Below, in pieces: positions 30,219 through 38,871 of a stretch of DNA of 46,732 bases (positions within the stretch are counted from its first letter, which is position 1; each line of letters begins with the position of its first letter). The stretch is taken from positions 1 to 46,732 of the forward strand of contig JAJDJF010000007.1 of NCBI GenBank assembly GCA_030267065.1. Reading direction: 5' to 3'. The DNA is from Desulfovibrio sp. OttesenSCG-928-C06 (GTDB lineage Bacteria > Desulfobacterota > Desulfovibrionia > Desulfovibrionales > Desulfovibrionaceae). The notes beneath the pieces are model-generated. The model was not told the DNA's origin, searched no databases, and was given only the letters and a program-made list of their open reading frames with translations. Position numbers and translations under genes: made by a program.

Positions 30219-31256
30219 ATGGAAAAACAGCAGTTTGTCGGAGAATTGGCTCCGGGTGATATAATCAATAGTGTGTTTCTGGTTGCCTCTGCCCAGCAGA
30301 ATCAGGCGCGGAACGGCCCGTATTGGCGGGTGGAGTTCCGTGACTCAACCGGCAAGATTGAAGGCAAGATCTGGAGCCCGCTCAGCCAGCAATTCCCCGA
30401 CCTGAAAGCCGGGGCCTTTGCGGAGCTTCAGGGGCGCGTCGTTGTTTACCGCGAGCGTAACGAAATTGCCGTGGACAATATGCGCCTGCTTTCGGAAGAG
30501 GAAAGCAGGGCGCTCAGCCTGTGCGATTTTCTTGTTTCCAGCAGTCAGGACAGCGATGCGATGCTGGAAGAGCTGGAAGCCCTGTGCCGCAAAAATTTCA
30601 CGCACAAGCCGTGGAGCAAGTTCTATAAAAGCGTGCTGCGCGACGAGGAAATACAGCAGAAGCTGCGTATTTCACCGGCAGCCAAGGCCATGCATCACGC
30701 CTACGCGGGCGGCCTGCTTGAGCACACGCTTGGCGTATGCAGGCTGGCAATGGCCTATGCCGATCTTTACCCGCATCTTGACCGGCAGGTGTTGCTGGCC
30801 GGGGCGCTTTGCCATGATCTGGGCAAGATCTGGGAACTGAGTTCCGGTTTGCTGGTTGAATACACCAGCGAGGGCAGGCTGCTTGGTCATATGAGCATTG
30901 CGCTGGAGCGGCTGGAGCCGTTTCTCCGCAAAAGCGGACTGGAGCCTGAGCTTGCGGAGCATCTTAAGCACCTGGTGCTTAGTCACCACGGCACTCGCGA
31001 ATTCGGGTCCCCCTGTTTGCCTGCCACTGCGGAGGCCATGGCCCTGCATTATGCAGACAATATGGACGCCAAGATGAACCAGATACATGGCGCTCTAGAA
31101 GTTGTGCCGCAGGGCGAAAGCGGATGGTCCGGCTATATTTCCGGCCTTGACCGTGCGTTGTTCAGGGCGGTTCCCAGTCCGGAGGGCGATCCGGCCCGGG
31201 TAAAATCTTCCAAAAAATTGCAGGAAAGACAATGTTCATTACTTTTGAAGGAATAG
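30219..31256 (+). CDS. YhaM-like 3'-5' exoribonuclease (OB-fold plus HD domain)
   Basis: A 345-residue protein with an N-terminal OB-fold ([19 protein letters not shown], about 29-47) and a C-terminal HD domain. The HD set is full: [56 protein letters not shown] and [18 protein letters not shown]. This order and these motifs match B. subtilis YhaM, which degrades single-stranded RNA and DNA 3' to 5'; the OB part binds the nucleic acid. The start [14 protein letters not shown] lies where YhaM proteins start. Its end overlaps the tmk start by 25 bases, so the two are probably translated together. Confidence 0.85.
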   Translation: MEKQQFVGELAPGDIINSVFLVASAQQNQARNGPYWRVEFRDSTGKIEGKIWSPLSQQFPDLKAGAFAELQGRVVVYRERNEIAVDNMRLLSEEESRALSLCDFLVSSSQDSDAMLEELEALCRKNFTHKPWSKFYKSVLRDEEIQQKLRISPAAKAMHHAYAGGLLEHTLGVCRLAMAYADLYPHLDRQVLLAGALCHDLGKIWELSSGLLVEYTSEGRLLGHMSIALERLEPFLRKSGLEPELAEHLKHLVLSHHGTREFGSPCLPATAEAMALHYADNMDAKMNQIHGALEVVPQGESGWSGYISGLDRALFRAVPSPEGDPARVKSSKKLQERQCSLLLKE

Positions 31257-31864
31257 AAGGCTCCGGAAAGGGGACCATGCTGGAACGCGCCGTGGCCTGG
31301 ATTGAACAGCGCGGTAAAGGCGTGCTGTGCACCAGAGAGCCCGGAGGCTCTGAGCTGGGCGTGCGCCTGCGTGCTATTCTTCTGGATTCGCGCAACAGCG
31401 ACATTACCTCCAGAGCCGAGCTTTTTCTGTATCTGGCAGACCGCGCACAGCACGTTGAACAGGTTATCCGCCCGGCGCTGGCGTCTGGCAAGGTGGTTGT
31501 TTCCGACCGTTACGCTGATTCCACTATTGTTTATCAGGGCTTTGGGCGCGGTCTGGACCCGCAGGAACTGTTCAAACTCAATGATGTGGCCGTTGGCGGC
31601 CTTTGGCCTGAACTTACGCTGGTTCTTGATCTTGATGTGGAAACCGGGCTGGAACGCGCCCGCAGCCGCAATCAGCAGTTGGGCATTGAAGAGAAGGAAG
31701 GGCGCTTTGAGGCTGAGTCTCTGGCCTTTCACACCAAGGTGCGCGAAGGCTACCGCTCCTGGGCCAAGCTTCATCCGGGTCGGGTGCGCATTGTGGATGC
31801 AAGCGGCACTCCGGACGAGGTTTTTGCGCGTGTTTGCGTCATGCTGGAAGAGGCCGGGCTCTAG
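31232..31864 (+). CDS. tmk: Thymidylate kinase
   Basis: Phosphorylates dTMP to dTDP, the committed step to dTTP for replication. The 210-residue product has the P-loop [11 protein letters not shown] (about 5-15), [10 protein letters not shown] (dTMP-binding), the DR of [14 protein letters not shown] and the LID-like region around [20 protein letters not shown] precedes the ATG, inside the end of the upstream YhaM-like gene. The frame and length are as in other bacteria. Confidence 0.95.
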   Translation: MFITFEGIEGSGKGTMLERAVAWIEQRGKGVLCTREPGGSELGVRLRAILLDSRNSDITSRAELFLYLADRAQHVEQVIRPALASGKVVVSDRYADSTIVYQGFGRGLDPQELFKLNDVAVGGLWPELTLVLDLDVETGLERARSRNQQLGIEEKEGRFEAESLAFHTKVREGYRSWAKLHPGRVRIVDASGTPDEVFARVCVMLEEAGL

Positions 31865-32033
31865 GTTCTGTTTGTCTCTGGCTCCTTGCCCGTTATCTGC
31901 ATCAGACAGCCTTGGCGCCATAAGATACATCCATGCGGCAAGCATCGATTTAAATGATTTTTTTCAGTGACTGGCACGTTTAGAGACAGGAACGCGTTTG
32001 TATAACCTTAACGTGCATTTTGAGGAGAAGAAT

Positions 32034-32696
32034 ATGAGCGTTGAAAAGAGTCCATTGGAACAAACATGGGACATGCGTCTGGCTGAAGTAGGCAAAGCCT
32101 TGGAAGGCAATGGTTTTGACGTGACCATTCTGGAAAACCTGCCTGCCGCTGTCGAGTTTTTTGAAAAAACAATGCTGCCTGAACTCAAACCTAAAACCGT
32201 TGGGGTTGGCGGGTCAGAAACCGTTACGCATAGCGGTGTCTACCAGATTATCCAGAACATGCCGGGCGTTGCCTTCCACAATCCCTATGTGCCGGGCCTG
32301 ACTGCGGAAGAAGGCCTTGAAATCAGGCGTCAGGGGCTTGTCGCGGACCTTTTCATCACCTCCACCAATGCCTTGCTTCGTGATGGACGGCTGCTGAATC
32401 TGGATGGCTTCGGTAACCGTGTTGCCGCGCTTTGCTGCGGTCCGCGCAAGGTAGTGCTTTTTGTCGGACGCAACAAGATTGTGGAAGATATGGAAGCCGC
32501 ACGCCAGCATGTAAAAGAAATCGCTGCTGTTGCCAACAATATTCGCCTCAAGCGCAAGAACCCTTGCGTCAAAGCCGGCACCTGCATGGAATGCAAATCG
32601 CCTGAACGCATTTGCAATACCTGGGTGCTCACTGAAAAATGCTTTCCCAAAAGCAGGATTCATGTGCTGCTGATTAACGAGGAGCTTGGCTACTAA
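32034..32696 (+). CDS. LUD-domain (LutC/YkgG-like) protein with C-terminal cysteines
   Basis: A 220-residue protein of the LUD (DUF162) family. Relevant motifs are VGVGGSETVTHSGVY (about 57-71), TSTNALLRDGRLLNLDGFGN (109-128) and FVGRNKIV (143-150). LutC works with LutA and LutB in lactate oxidation, but neither is next to this gene and it lacks the iron-sulfur domains of LutB. It ends with a four-cysteine group (Cys178, Cys184, Cys187, Cys194) in NPCVKAGTCMECKSPERICN, a tail seen in anaerobes' stand-alone LUD proteins. The start at 32034 has GAGGAGAAG upstream; the in-frame start at 31998 is weaker. A single-gene unit with terminator. Confidence 0.85.
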   Translation: MSVEKSPLEQTWDMRLAEVGKALEGNGFDVTILENLPAAVEFFEKTMLPELKPKTVGVGGSETVTHSGVYQIIQNMPGVAFHNPYVPGLTAEEGLEIRRQGLVADLFITSTNALLRDGRLLNLDGFGNRVAALCCGPRKVVLFVGRNKIVEDMEAARQHVKEIAAVANNIRLKRKNPCVKAGTCMECKSPERICNTWVLTEKCFPKSRIHVLLINEELGY

Positions 32697-32727
32697 TCGT
32701 GGCCTTACAATGAATTGACCTGTTTTA

Positions 32728-32758
32728 AAAAGGGCGACGCATCACGCGTCGCCCTTTT
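32728..32758 (+). terminator. Intrinsic terminator of the LUD gene
   Basis: 13-bp stem AAAAGGGCGACGC (32728-32740) with complement 32746-32758, loop of 5, ending in four T. It can also act leftward. Confidence 0.85.
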
Positions 32759-32830
32759 GTGTGTTCCGTATATGCAGGAGTCGTAGTGTAGAAGAGCCGC
32801 TGTCCGGTCTGTTTACGCGGCATAAAAATG

Positions 32831-32864
32831 AAAAGCGCGAGGTATTGATACCTCGCGCTTTTTA
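32831..32864 (-). terminator. Intrinsic terminator of the SRP RNA gene
   Basis: Leftward stem AAGCGCGAGGTAT and its complement around a short loop, followed by TTTT; it begins right after the 3' end of the SRP RNA. Confidence 0.85.
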
Positions 32865-32946
32865 GGAGCCGGACACCCGGTGTAACCGTTACCGTTGCTT
32901 CCTTTCGGACCTGGCGGGATTGGCGGCATAACCGCCGCCCGGCTCC
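32865..32946 (-). ncRNA. ffs: Signal recognition particle RNA (4.5S type)
   Basis: Read leftward, the RNA begins GGAGCCGGGCGGCGG and ends CCGGCTCC, the two ends pairing. The tip holds the universal domain IV sequence CAGGTCCGAAAGGAAGCAAC, which binds Ffh and its M-domain and contains the GGAA-type tetraloop region. About 82 bases, a short bacterial SRP RNA without the Alu domain. It directs membrane and secretory proteins to the translocon. It has its own promoter and terminator and is divergent from the gene at 33087. Confidence 0.93.
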
Positions 32947-32958
32947 TTTGTCACGAAG

Positions 32959-32987
32959 TACCTAAGCGTTTAGTCTTTTTTTGTCAA
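32959..32987 (-). promoter_or_regulatory. Promoter of the SRP RNA gene
   Basis: Leftward perfect TTGACA (32987-32982), 17-base spacer, TAGGTA (32964-32959). The start predicted about seven bases on coincides with the 5' end of the RNA. Confidence 0.7.
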
Positions 32988-33086
32988 TATGCAGCTTGTG
33001 GCCTGTCGGTGCTTTGCGCTACTTTGAATTGACCGGTCATCTTTTTGCCCCACTTAATATGCCCGCAACCGGGCAGGGAGGTTCAG

Positions 33087-34382
33087 ATGGGCACCAGTCC
33101 TTCCACAAAAGAAACAACTTTGCATCACTTTCGCGACCCTCTGGCAGCGCGTCTGGCAGCGGACGCCGGAATTGATTTTCCGGGCGTGGTTATTCAGGCC
33201 ACATCGGACGATTACCTGCACAAGCGTTTTGTGTCCAAAAGAACCGCCGCTCTGGTGGCCGGGCAGCGTCCGGACGGGGCGCTGGTCTGCATTGACGCAT
33301 GGGGCAACGCGCATATCGACTTTGCATCGGTTATCGAATTTCTTGGCGAACAGGGCATTCCCGTAGTAGGGCTGTCTTTTGTGGGAATACAGGCTGCTTT
33401 TGTGGTCACCAATCCGTATATGGATTCAATTGTAGACCTGAACAAATCGCTTTCCGGCGTGGAAGAAGGCGTGCTGGGCGACAACACCGCTGTGCCGCTG
33501 GATGCCGAAAAAGCCGTTGCCATATTGTTGAACAAAATCCGCAAAAAAAATGCGGCAACAGGCAGAGCGCTTCCGGACAGCGCATTACCGGAACGCATGC
33601 TACACAGCTTGCAGCAGCGAATCTTCCGGGTTTCGGAACTTGCCGCGGCTGGTGTTACATCCATGCAGCCGGGGCTTTTGCAGCTTAATCTCGAAGGGAT
33701 GCGCCAGAGCGCCATGGATGAAGCCCGGGCGCGGCATGGGCAGTTTGCCCAGCTTGGGGGATGCATTGAGAATATCACCTTGAAAATACTGCGCCCCGGC
33801 GAAGATTCCGTTTTTGTGAATTCCATTCTGGACGTCTGGCCGATTGCCGTGAAAGTGGAGGGGGCCATAGGTGATGGCGTCACCAATCTGGTGGAAGGGG
33901 CCAGAGTGTTGCTTACCGCTTCGGATACGGAAGGCTTCCAGCCTATCAACGGCGGCGCGGCCAGCGGCCTGCTGCGCGATGTGATGCGCTTTGGCCGTCC
34001 GGGTACTCCTGCGCCGGACGATTTCATCCTGCATGTTGATGTTACGTTAAAAAAAGGCGAGGCCGTGACCAGAGATGGAATCATGGCAGCGCATCTGGCC
34101 TGCGATGCTGTTTTGCGGGATGCGCGCGCCTGTCTTGCTGGCATGAACCGCTATCAGGCTACCGAGCGCAGAAGGCTGGTGGATATGGCCCGCCCCGGCA
34201 AGCCGCGTATCGCGCTGGTCAAGATGACTTCCGGAGTCAGCGCCATGGGTGATACCTCCATGTTTCCCGAACATCCGGGCGGATTTGAGGGGAGCAGATC
34301 GGTCATGGATTATACGCATAACCTGCCGGTATTTGTCAGCCCCACCGAATATATGGATGGCATTGTGCATTCGCTTAGCTGA
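33087..34382 (+). CDS. Orphan relative of glycine/betaine/D-proline reductase component B (GrdE/PrdA-like)
   Basis: A 431-residue protein resembling the alpha/beta proprotein family of Stickland reductases (GrdE, PrdA and their short relatives PrdD/PrdE). The similarity I see is in the N-terminal DAWGNAHIDFASVIEFLGEQ region, the central DVWPIAVKVEGAIGDGVTNL and GFQPINGGAASGLL blocks and the end YTHNLPVFVSPTEYMDGIV, close to the conserved PTEVMDG of GrdE. I cannot place the cysteine at which catalytic members are cleaved to form the pyruvoyl group, and there is no selenoprotein partner gene nearby. It is therefore more like an accessory or repurposed member. GGGAGG (33076-33081) supports ATG 33087 over a TTG at 33045. 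Confidence 0.65.
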   Translation: MGTSPSTKETTLHHFRDPLAARLAADAGIDFPGVVIQATSDDYLHKRFVSKRTAALVAGQRPDGALVCIDAWGNAHIDFASVIEFLGEQGIPVVGLSFVGIQAAFVVTNPYMDSIVDLNKSLSGVEEGVLGDNTAVPLDAEKAVAILLNKIRKKNAATGRALPDSALPERMLHSLQQRIFRVSELAAAGVTSMQPGLLQLNLEGMRQSAMDEARARHGQFAQLGGCIENITLKILRPGEDSVFVNSILDVWPIAVKVEGAIGDGVTNLVEGARVLLTASDTEGFQPINGGAASGLLRDVMRFGRPGTPAPDDFILHVDVTLKKGEAVTRDGIMAAHLACDAVLRDARACLAGMNRYQATERRRLVDMARPGKPRIALVKMTSGVSAMGDTSMFPEHPGGFEGSRSVMDYTHNLPVFVSPTEYMDGIVHSLS

Positions 34383-34437
34383 TATCTACGATGCGGATAT
34401 TACTGAATCTTTTGGCATTTATTATGTTTATCTGATG

Positions 34438-34461
34438 CAGGAAAAATAAATGTTTTTCCTG
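34438..34461 (+). terminator. Weak terminator-like hairpin after the reductase-B-like gene
   Basis: 9-bp stem CAGGAAAAA/TTTTTCCTG (34438-34446 and 34453-34461), loop of 6; no T-run after it. Confidence 0.35.
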
Positions 34462-34523
34462 CGCGGGGATTTTTCAGGACTGCTGAAGTAAATAAAAAGA
34501 TGAATAACATTTTCAAGTTAGAG

Positions 34524-34565
34524 TCATATTGTTGCTGCGTTGCTGTTGGCTGTGCAACAATATGA
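34524..34565. repeat. 12-bp inverted repeat upstream of the sensor kinase gene
   Basis: Arms TCATATTGTTGC (34524-34535) and GCAACAATATGA (34554-34565), perfect, with an 18-base centre. It could be an operator or an RNA hairpin. The whole stretch 34383-34816 is otherwise AT-rich and holds no credible gene. Confidence 0.5.
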
Positions 34566-34816
34566 TGCAATAAGTCTGCGAGGCAGTAGAATTATTATAT
34601 TGCTGTAGATGTTGTTTATCTGTTATATTCGGCTGGTTATTGGCATAAGTAAGGGCACATGTTCGCACTGTGTTTTCCGTCACTTTTGTCTGTTCCGGCA
34701 AGTCTTTGTCCGGCAATCAAGTATTGCTGGCTATTGGCAAAGGTTTGCTTATCTGTACACACAGAAATTGCCGTTGTGTGAATACGCGCCAGTGCGCAGC
34801 TCCAGGAGCCTTGTTA

Positions 34817-37783
34817 ATGCCTGAAACCGCCAACTCCATCCCTGTCAGCCATGCCCTGGGCATGTTGCAGGCCGTAGCCTATAAGGCTGTAGTAAACCCT
34901 GACAGTGGAGATGTCAGTGTTTCGTGGTCTGACAGTTGCGCGGAGATTACCGGATATACGGCTAAAGAGCTTGAAAAACAGGATAATCAACAGCTGTTTT
35001 TTGCTGCGGTTTACCCTGACTGGGTTTATCAGATACGCAGAAGACTTGAGCTGAGGGAAGCATACAGCTGGAGCCATAACCTGAAGGTTCGGCGCGACTC
35101 AGTCGGGCAGAACATCCACGTCAACAATTTTGGCGAAATCAACGTAAAACACAGCCTCTCGCTTGATCAGGATAATCCCAATGCCGTTATCGGCGTTATC
35201 CAGTATGTTCCGCCGGTTCAGCTTGACCGCAACACCAAGCTCCAGATGGAGATTCTTGAGGGTTTGCCGGTTGGCGTCTATTTTATCGATTTTGAATATA
35301 AAATGCGCTGGACCAACAAGCTTGGCACCAACCAGAGCCACATAAACTGGAAAAACCATTATGGCGAGGTCTGTTACGAGCTGCCATTCGGTCGCAAGGA
35401 TAAATGCGACAATTGCCCGGTAGCGCGCAGCCTTGAGGATGGCTTCATAAGCACCAACGAACTGTCCATGCCTAACGGAGCTACCTGGCTGCTTACCGCC
35501 ATGCCGATTTATAGTCAGGAAGGCGAGCGTATCGGCGCGGTGGAAGTTGTTACCGATGTAAGCGAACTTGCCAACGAGCGCAGCAAGAACCTTGAAGCCT
35601 TGCGCCAGCATGAGATGCAGTTGCGCCATCAGAACGAGGCGCTGATTTCCCTGAACAGCCACCCGGCCCTGCGCAGCGGCGAGTTTGAAGAACAGGCGCG
35701 CGTTATTACAGAGATTGCGGCCCGCACCCTTAATGCGGACGGGGCCAGCATCTGGCTGGTCCGTAACGGTGAGTGCGAGCGTTTTGACTGTTATAGACGT
35801 GAAGAAGACAGGCACATCAATCATCACATAATCCACCGCTCCCAAAACAGTACTATTTTTGAATGCCTGAGCGATGACAGGCAGGTTATTGTGCCTGATA
35901 CCGGCAATGACCTGCGCATGCCGTATCTTTCTTCAAGGTACCGGCGGATGGGAGTGCATACCCTGATGCACTGCCCGATGCGTCTGAGTGACGAATTGCT
36001 CGGCTTTATCAGTATTGAGAGCAAGACAGCCCGCGAGTGGACTGTTGAAGACCAGACCTTTGGCGCATCGCTAGCCGATTTTTGCGCTCTTATGCTTGGG
36101 CATTCCCGCCTCAAGCGCAGCCGTCAGCGTATCCAGACCCTCATGTCCAATCTGCCCGGCATTGCTTTCCGCATGAATTCATCGTCTGCCGGTATTGTTT
36201 TTGAATTTCTAAGCGAGGGCTGCCTGGAACTGACCGGTTATGAGCCGGAAGTCTTTTATCCCGATGAGTCTGCCGCCTTCCGCGACATTATCCACCCGGA
36301 GGATTCCGCGCAATTCAGGGCAGCGCACATGGTGCATGAAAGCGGAGTCGATCAGGTCGAGCATATTTTCCGTATCCGGCGTAAAGACGGGCTACTGCGC
36401 TGGATTTGGGGCCGCAGCCGGGTTGTTTACCGCAACCATAAGACTGAGTCCGTCACTCTGGAAGGCTTTTTCCTTGACGTAACCGAGCGCTACCAACTCA
36501 AGGAAGCCGAACTTGCAAACAAGGCCAAGAGCGATTTTCTGGCTACCATGAGCCACGAGATCCGTACCCCGATGAACGCTATTATCGGACTGTCGCATCT
36601 TGCCCTCAAAACCGGGCTGGATGAAAAGCAGTATGGATATGTGAGCAAGATTCACGGGGCTGCCAATTCGTTGCTCGGTATCATCAACGATGTGCTGGAT
36701 TTTTCAAAAATCGAGGCTGGCAAACTCCAGCTGGATTCCATCCCGTTCAGCATTCAGGCCCTGATGGGCGATTTACAGCAGTTGTTCACACCGCATGCCG
36801 CAGAAAAGGGGCTCAAGCTTGATGTCGAGCTGGCAGCGGATCTGCCACCGGTCATGCTGGGCGACCCGCTACGCATTTCGCAGGTGCTGAACAACCTTGT
36901 GAGCAATGCCGTTAAGTTCACCGAAAGTGGTTCGGTTGTTATTTCCTGCAAAATTGATTCGCTTGACCGGGACCGCGCCAAGGTTGTTTTTGCTGTAAGC
37001 GATACCGGTATCGGCATCAGTAATGATGAAATGAGCCGCATTTTCAACGCTTTTTCGCAGGCCGACACTTCCATTACCCGCAAATACGGCGGCACCGGGC
37101 TTGGACTGAGCATTGCCAAGATGCTGGCTGATTTGATGAATGGAAGTATTGCCGTCAAGAGCAAACCCGGATGCGGCACAACCATGATTTTCAATTGCCC
37201 TCTGCCGGTTCTTCATGGCTCCATGGAGTCGGATGTCCAGATATGGGAAGGGGACAACTCTGCTGCAAGTGCGCATGGCAATGCTGCTATGGCTGACAAA
37301 GGGCCGAGCGCTGCCGCTTCCATTGTGCCGACAAACGTTCAGCATGCTCAGGATAAGGACGAAGCGGGCCTTTTTCCCGGAGTGCCGTCTTTTTCCGGGC
37401 AAGAGGTTTTGCTGGTAGAAGATAACCTGATCAATCAGGAAATAGCGCTGGAACTTCTTGAAGAAACCGGAGTGCGGGTTACTGTGGCCAATAACGGTCA
37501 GGAAGCTCTGGATATAATTGGCCGCAAACGGTCCTCAAACGGTTCGGGAATGCCTTTCTCGCTGGTGTTTATGGATTTGCAGATGCCGGTCATGGATGGA
37601 TATCAGGCTACGCTGAACATCCGCGCGGACAAGGAGCTGGACCGGATGCCTGTAGTTGCCATGACTGCCCACGCCATGGATAGTGAAAGGGAGCGCTGCC
37701 TGGCTTCGGGCATGGACGCTCACCTGTCAAAACCGATTGAAGTGGCGCTTTTATATCAGGTGCTGCGCGATTATCTGGAGTAG
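34817..37783 (+). CDS. Soluble hybrid sensor histidine kinase (PAS-PAS-GAF-PAS-HisKA-HATPase-REC)
   Basis: 988 residues, no transmembrane helix. Order: PAS (about 10-130); PAS (about 160-260) with cysteines Cys186, Cys197 and Cys200 (C-x10-C-x2-C, the last in CDNCP); GAF (about 278-431); PAS (about 438-561); HisKA with phospho-acceptor His580 in SHEIRTPMNAIIG; HATPase with NLVSNAVKFT, DTGIGIS and GGTGLGL (about 678-795); receiver domain (862-988) with Asp920 in LVFMDLQMPVMDGY. It senses a cytoplasmic signal. The linker before the receiver (about 795-860) is low-complexity. No response regulator gene is adjacent, so the output partner is unknown. ATG 34817 has AGGAG (34804-34808); an in-frame start at 34670 is unsupported. 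Confidence 0.92.
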   Translation: MPETANSIPVSHALGMLQAVAYKAVVNPDSGDVSVSWSDSCAEITGYTAKELEKQDNQQLFFAAVYPDWVYQIRRRLELREAYSWSHNLKVRRDSVGQNIHVNNFGEINVKHSLSLDQDNPNAVIGVIQYVPPVQLDRNTKLQMEILEGLPVGVYFIDFEYKMRWTNKLGTNQSHINWKNHYGEVCYELPFGRKDKCDNCPVARSLEDGFISTNELSMPNGATWLLTAMPIYSQEGERIGAVEVVTDVSELANERSKNLEALRQHEMQLRHQNEALISLNSHPALRSGEFEEQARVITEIAARTLNADGASIWLVRNGECERFDCYRREEDRHINHHIIHRSQNSTIFECLSDDRQVIVPDTGNDLRMPYLSSRYRRMGVHTLMHCPMRLSDELLGFISIESKTAREWTVEDQTFGASLADFCALMLGHSRLKRSRQRIQTLMSNLPGIAFRMNSSSAGIVFEFLSEGCLELTGYEPEVFYPDESAAFRDIIHPEDSAQFRAAHMVHESGVDQVEHIFRIRRKDGLLRWIWGRSRVVYRNHKTESVTLEGFFLDVTERYQLKEAELANKAKSDFLATMSHEIRTPMNAIIGLSHLALKTGLDEKQYGYVSKIHGAANSLLGIINDVLDFSKIEAGKLQLDSIPFSIQALMGDLQQLFTPHAAEKGLKLDVELAADLPPVMLGDPLRISQVLNNLVSNAVKFTESGSVVISCKIDSLDRDRAKVVFAVSDTGIGISNDEMSRIFNAFSQADTSITRKYGGTGLGLSIAKMLADLMNGSIAVKSKPGCGTTMIFNCPLPVLHGSMESDVQIWEGDNSAASAHGNAAMADKGPSAAASIVPTNVQHAQDKDEAGLFPGVPSFSGQEVLLVEDNLINQEIALELLEETGVRVTVANNGQEALDIIGRKRSSNGSGMPFSLVFMDLQMPVMDGYQATLNIRADKELDRMPVVAMTAHAMDSERERCLASGMDAHLSKPIEVALLYQVLRDYLE

Positions 37784-37842
37784 ACAGCCGCGACTATTCG
37801 CTTGAATATTCGTAATTTGACAATCCGGACAAATATCAGGAC

Positions 37843-38652
37843 TTACCGGCCGCCTTTCAGTTTTCTGCTGACAAAGGCGGCTATTTTTTTAGGCCAGTTT
37901 ACTTTTTCCAGCATCAGGCAGCCGGTTTCAGTATAACCATGCCCGCAGGATTCCAGCCAGACATCCAGTAGTCGCTCTGATATGAAGCCGTAAATACGCG
38001 GCGCGGCCTCCCTGCCGGATTCTTTTATGGCTTGCGCTGTCTGCTCAAGCAGCGGGAAGAGCCATGAGCAGTAAGCGTCAAACAGGTCACCGCGCATGAT
38101 GAACATGTTGTAGAGATGAATGCTGCGCCGCTGCATTACGCGGTCAAAAGCTGCAAGATCCACATCATTACGGCTGGCTATTGTTTCACGCAGCAGGTCA
38201 AGCTCGGCTGAACCGTGGGCGTGGATGAAGTGCGAGCGCAGGGTCTCTATGTAATAGCAGCGTTTGCGCGGCAGAATGATTGGGCTGGCTTTGGCGAGTT
38301 TGCTCAGTTCTTCTTCTGACAGCACCTGCTTCAGCGCTTCCCCGGCTGGAATGCGGGAAGGTGACGAGCCGCGCAGGCTGAAATATCTGCGGTAATGGGC
38401 AGTGCCCATGGTTACACGGGAAAGGTCGCCCCCTGTTTCTGCTGCAAGCTGCGGCAAAAGGTTTTTCCAGGCCCAGTAAATGCCGGTCAGCTCGCAATAC
38501 CAGGGATTGAGGCTTGAAATGTTCTCGCCCTGGTCATCTCTGGCAAAGCCGATATCTTCCTTGCCTGCGCTTCCAACATGCACGGGGAAGTAAAGCGGGG
38601 AATCCGGCATGATGTAGGGCTTGTGCGCGGCAACTATTATGCGTGCTGTCAT
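37843..38652 (-). CDS. DUF4422 protein, putative glycosyltransferase
   Basis: A 269-residue protein starting MTARIIVAAHKPYIMPDS, the AAHKPY opening of the DUF4422 family, with NPWYCELTGIYWAWKN (about 50-65) and ERLLDVWLESCGHGY near the end. Members occur in capsule and exopolysaccharide gene clusters and are thought to be glycosyltransferases. Here no other polysaccharide gene is near. It is leftward, convergent with the sensor kinase, with the helicase upstream. A GTG start at 38670 is possible; ATG 38652 is preferred because GGAA lies seven bases upstream. Confidence 0.8.
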   Translation of the reverse strand: MTARIIVAAHKPYIMPDSPLYFPVHVGSAGKEDIGFARDDQGENISSLNPWYCELTGIYWAWKNLLPQLAAETGGDLSRVTMGTAHYRRYFSLRGSSPSRIPAGEALKQVLSEEELSKLAKASPIILPRKRCYYIETLRSHFIHAHGSAELDLLRETIASRNDVDLAAFDRVMQRRSIHLYNMFIMRGDLFDAYCSWLFPLLEQTAQAIKESGREAAPRIYGFISERLLDVWLESCGHGYTETGCLMLEKVNWPKKIAAFVSRKLKGGR

Positions 38653-38871
38653 GGCATTTTCCGTAATCACAAAGCTGTATGTATTTGAAAACAGGCGTCA
38701 GTGCGTTGCGCTGGCGCTTTGGTTGTATGTCTTGCTGGATGCTGTTTGGGGGCATCATGGTGCATCGCCTGTCTTGAGGCAAGTAAAATTACAGATAAAT
38801 TCCGACTGCGCGCCAGTACCGTTCTTTAGCCTGCGCGTCGTGCAGTGTTTTTCTCTACTTCAGGCTATCTG

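Noticed and set aside
34378-34405. TGA at the end of the reductase-B-like gene as a selenocysteine codon
   Set aside because: Read-through would add only seven residues before TGA again and the family does not continue with conserved sequence there.
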